Assembly: GCA_018398815.1 (NCBI GenBank)
Contig: JAFLJL010004177.1
Location: forward strand, 1-64,000
Length of the DNA stretch: 64,000 nucleotides
DNA from: Conus ventricosus
Taxonomy: Eukaryota; Mollusca; Gastropoda; Neogastropoda; Conidae
Direction of reading: 5' to 3'
Positions within the stretch are counted from its first letter, which is position 1, and each line of letters starts with the position of its first letter. The notes beneath the pieces were generated by a model that saw only the letters and a program-made list of their open reading frames with translations, ran no database searches and was not told the DNA's origin. A program made the translations under genes and the position numbers. This document shows positions 61,228 through 64,000 of this stretch, one piece after another.

Positions 61228-61670
61228 GCAAACAAATTAGTACAAACATTCACACTTAACCTGTCCAAGAAAGGCAAATGGACATAGCGGGGGAAAGATG
61301 AATAAAAAGAGCAACGAACTACTACTCGTACACACACTTTTCCATGAGATATTCTAGAGAAAGGGTCTGAGCACGTAAACCAAGGAATAGAAAAGAAAAC
61401 TGAATTCCCACACTCTTTACCTCTACGATCGACGACAATAAAGGTAACATCCTTAGGCCAGTTTAGAATCAAAACCATAAAAATGTTTCTTGTTATCCGT
61501 AGTATAACTAATCTGCCTATCTTCTTCTCACTGAATACTGTGTAGAGTCACCAATGGGGCGCCGGGGGGGGGGCATGGAAAAGGGGTTGTTTTCCGAGTA
61601 CCCTCCAAGTCTGCTGATATGTGTGCCAAGGTTTGGCTCTCCAAAAATTTTTTGGCGTATCCACCTACAC
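61228..61670. other. Unassigned flank right of the terminus
   Basis: A minus frame at 61,215-61,478 (87 codons) has no recognised family. A G run lies at 61,564-61,573. The first 50 bases weakly resemble the start of the left arm at 45,110 (ACAAACATTC against ACAAACATAA), not enough to claim a second left end. Confidence 0.3.
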
Positions 61671-61767
61671 GCTGTAAGCCAACTGTTATTATTGTACTCC
61701 CCAGTTTCTTCACGAACAGGGAGACCTTTACGAATGGGAACGAGAATATGCTGTGAGAGTTGTGTGT

Positions 61768-61804
<37 letters not shown>

Positions 61805-62365
61805 TGTGTTGTGTGTGTGTGTGTGTTGTGTGAGTGTGGACAGTCAGTCTGTCTGACTGTCTGTGTGTCCGTGGTCCAAAATGTGTTCCACTCGCCCAGA
61901 ACAAACACTACAGGGCCGATCTTTCTGCAACTTTGTAGGTATGTTCATTATGGGCCACGATGAAGCCCGATGTTTAAGTTTACCCGCTATAGCCGGTTAC
62001 AAACGGCTGGTAACGGCCTGTAACGGTTTTCTTCTTTACGGAATATCGCAGAATGTACTTGACCGATCTTTAGTCAAAATGAGCAGTTTACGATCTTTAT
62101 GGACACGATGATGCCGCGAAGTATTAGTTTACCCTCGAATTAGCCGTTACTAACGGCTGAAACGGCCTGTAACGTTTTTCTTCTTCTATGGAATATCTCA
62201 GAAGTACTTGGCCGACCTTTATGCAAAAATAGCAGGTATGACTGTTCTTATGGTCACGAAGATGCCTGATGTTTGGATATGCCCCGATATAGGCCGTTAC
62301 TAACGTTTGTAACGGGCTTAACGTTTTTTTCTTATCTTTATGGAATATCTCAAAAAGTACTTGGC
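61670..62365. repeat. Satellite array, block A1: TG microsatellite plus ~150-bp units
   Basis: A leader (61,670-61,758), TG repeat (61,759-61,832), then units of about 150 bp marked by ATTATGGGCCACGATGA-type and GCCGTTACTAACGGCTG-type words near 61,945, 62,095 and 62,245. The leader and units recur at 63,160-64,000. Confidence 0.88.
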
Positions 62366-62439
62366 CAATTTATATAGAGCGTTTCGATGATCTTGTTGTG
62401 ACAAATCGATCCTCTGTCCAATATTAATGATGTAATGCC

Positions 62440-62995
62440 TGAAACAAAAGGATTCAACAACCGTTAAAAACCGTTATTTTCCTCCGTTATTGCTTATAAA
62501 TCTAGGTGTATTTTAATTACATTTAGTATATAGAAAGGTTATCACACACAAATGGCACATCTAAAATAGTTTTTCAAATTTGACCGAATAAAACCCGTTA
62601 TACCCTGACATATTGTCCAATTTCGATGAAATTTGAGATGTACCCCCGGCTTTAGCCCAGTGAGGACTAAAATACCGGTTCAAAAGTGTATATCGGATAT
62701 ATAACCTTGTAAACCGTTATATTTTGGCCGTTATTTTTTATATCCGGAGGGTTTCCTGAAGTTTTTTGTATATAGAAAAGGTTATCACACACAAATGCAC
62801 TTCCATGAAGTGTTTCAAAATACTGACCGTATAAAAACAGTTAATCATGACAAATTGTTCCGATTATGATAAATATGATATGTACACAGCTTTAGCCCTG
62901 TGAGGACAAAAAAACGAAGTTTCAAAGTGCACATCGTTTAAATAACCGATAAAAACCCGTTATTTCGCCTATTATTTCATATCCTCACCAAAGCA
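62440..62995. repeat. Satellite array, block B: two ~243-bp units
   Basis: TATATAGAAAGGTTATCACA at about 62,528 and its near match at about 62,771 mark two units. AACCGTTAT words and GCTTTAGCCC are shared. Block B lies between two A blocks. Confidence 0.85.
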
Positions 62996-63159
62996 CATGT
63001 GCCGATTTAAAGCGGTTTTTGGGCAAACTGGGAGTAACGAATATATGCTTCGCCCAATGGTTTTTCATTTTGTTTTTTCTTTTTTTTCTCGTCTACTCTC
63101 AGTGTCCTTCCTCTGGAGCCTTTGATTTAGCAAGACCCACCGGAATATAGATTTACGTG

Positions 63160-64000
63160 GTCCAAACCAGTGACTTATTGTGTACTCCCAGATACTTAAA
63201 GAACGGGGTAACTTTAGAATGGGAACGAAGAAATTTGCTCTGTGTGTGTTGTGTGTGTGTAGTGTGTGTGTTTGAGTGTGTGTGTGTGTGTGGTGTGTGT
63301 GTGTGGTGTGTGCGGTTGTGGTGTGTGTCCGTGGTCAAATGTTTCCACTCGCTCCAGACAAAACTACTTGGCCCGAATCTTCTGAAAATTTGTACGTAAG
63401 TTCACAATGGGGGTCCCAGATTAGATGGCCCGAATTATATTTTTCCGAAACGGCTTTATTCTTTCTCCCTGAAACTACTCAGAAAGTACTTAATCTGGAT
63501 CTTTGTGAAAATTAGCATGTATGTTCATTATGGGTCACGGATGATGCCCGATGTTTTTAGTTTGACCCCGTTACAGCCGTTACTACAGACTGAAACAGTC
63601 TGTAACGGTGTTTTTCAATCATCTTTATTAAATGTCTGAAATGTACATCGGGCTCGGCGGCCGATCTTTCTGAAATTTTGTAGGTCTGTTCACTATGGGT
63701 CACGATAATGTCTGATGTTATAATTTACCCATTATTACAAACAAAAATTTAGCCGTTACTAACGGCTGTAACTGGCCTGTCAACGCTTTTTCACACTTTA
63801 TAGAATATCTCAGAAGTCCCGTGACCGAACTTCTGAAAAATTGTAGTTATTTTTCATTATGGGTCACGGATGATGCCCGATGTTTGTAGTTTACCGTTAC
63901 AGTCCGGTTACTAACGGCTGTAACGGCCAGTAACGCATATTCTCTTCTTTAAGAGCATCTCAGAAACTTACAATCGATCTGTGTGAAAATTAGCAGGTAA
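63160..64000. repeat. Satellite array, block A2: second copy of leader, TG repeat and ~135-165-bp units
   Basis: The leader (63,170-63,240) and TG repeat (63,240-63,327) match 61,690-61,832 about 1,490 bp earlier. Units follow with ATTATGGGTCACGGATGATG-type words near 63,525, 63,690 and 63,855. The array is cut by the window end. Confidence 0.88.

Noticed and set aside
61670..64000. CRISPR-like array
   Set aside because: Repeats are long, diverged and directly tandem with no unique spacers of constant length; a eukaryotic satellite.

Overview
This is a eukaryotic, almost certainly animal, intergenic and transposon-rich window. No rRNA, functional tRNA, CRISPR array or bacterial-type operon is visible, and no host gene could be named with confidence. 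The retroelement families (a GIY-YIG Penelope-like element, several non-LTR retrotransposons, tRNA-headed SINEs), the many TG/CA and GA/CT microsatellites and the long mono-G tracts fit a lophotrochozoan, perhaps a gastropod or bivalve mollusc. That guess is low confidence. Single-base insertions and deletions break nearly every element gene, so proteins appear as short homologous stretches scattered over three frames. I cannot tell from sequence alone how much is decay and how much is an unpolished long-read consensus.

The main content is Polinton/Maverick (adintovirus-like) DNA. A nearly full-length element of about 16.1 kb occupies roughly 45,052-61,189. From left to right it has a multi-copy terminal unit; a 4 kb left arm I could not assign; a plus-strand DDE integrase (about 49,300-50,400); a minus-strand protein-primed-type DNA polymerase B (about 50,745-53,960) with further minus-strand coding sequence behind it; then a plus-strand morphogenesis arm. 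That arm holds a coiled-coil/membrane protein, an unassigned block, a penton-like candidate, another unassigned block and an A32/FtsK-type packaging ATPase that ends next to the right terminus. The integrase would insert the element, PolB would replicate it, and the right arm would build and fill a particle. Bases 1-3,935 are the right arm of a second, related element in the same orientation, cut by the window edge. Imperfect palindromes of 85-100 bp sit at all three visible termini. The stem sequences differ between elements while the arms stay complementary.

Between the two Polintons (4,020-44,958) lies a graveyard of other repeats: low-complexity DNA at 6.1-9.8 kb, an isolated SGNH-type ORF1 fragment (10.2-11.3 kb, minus), an EN-RT LINE (14.6-17.2 kb, minus), a 39-bp minisatellite (19.5-19.9 kb), a LINE RT fragment (23.0-23.6 kb), a SINE (24.2-24.5 kb), another EN-RT LINE (26.9-28.9 kb), a Penelope-like element 3' half (29.6-30.4 kb), a ~150-bp satellite (32.2-32.8 kb), a LINE C-terminal scrap (32.8-33.1 kb), and two members of one LINE family with a SINE between them (40.1-43.6 kb). 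Two dispersed repeat families each occur twice. Right of the intact Polinton, 61.7-64.0 kb is a composite satellite array.
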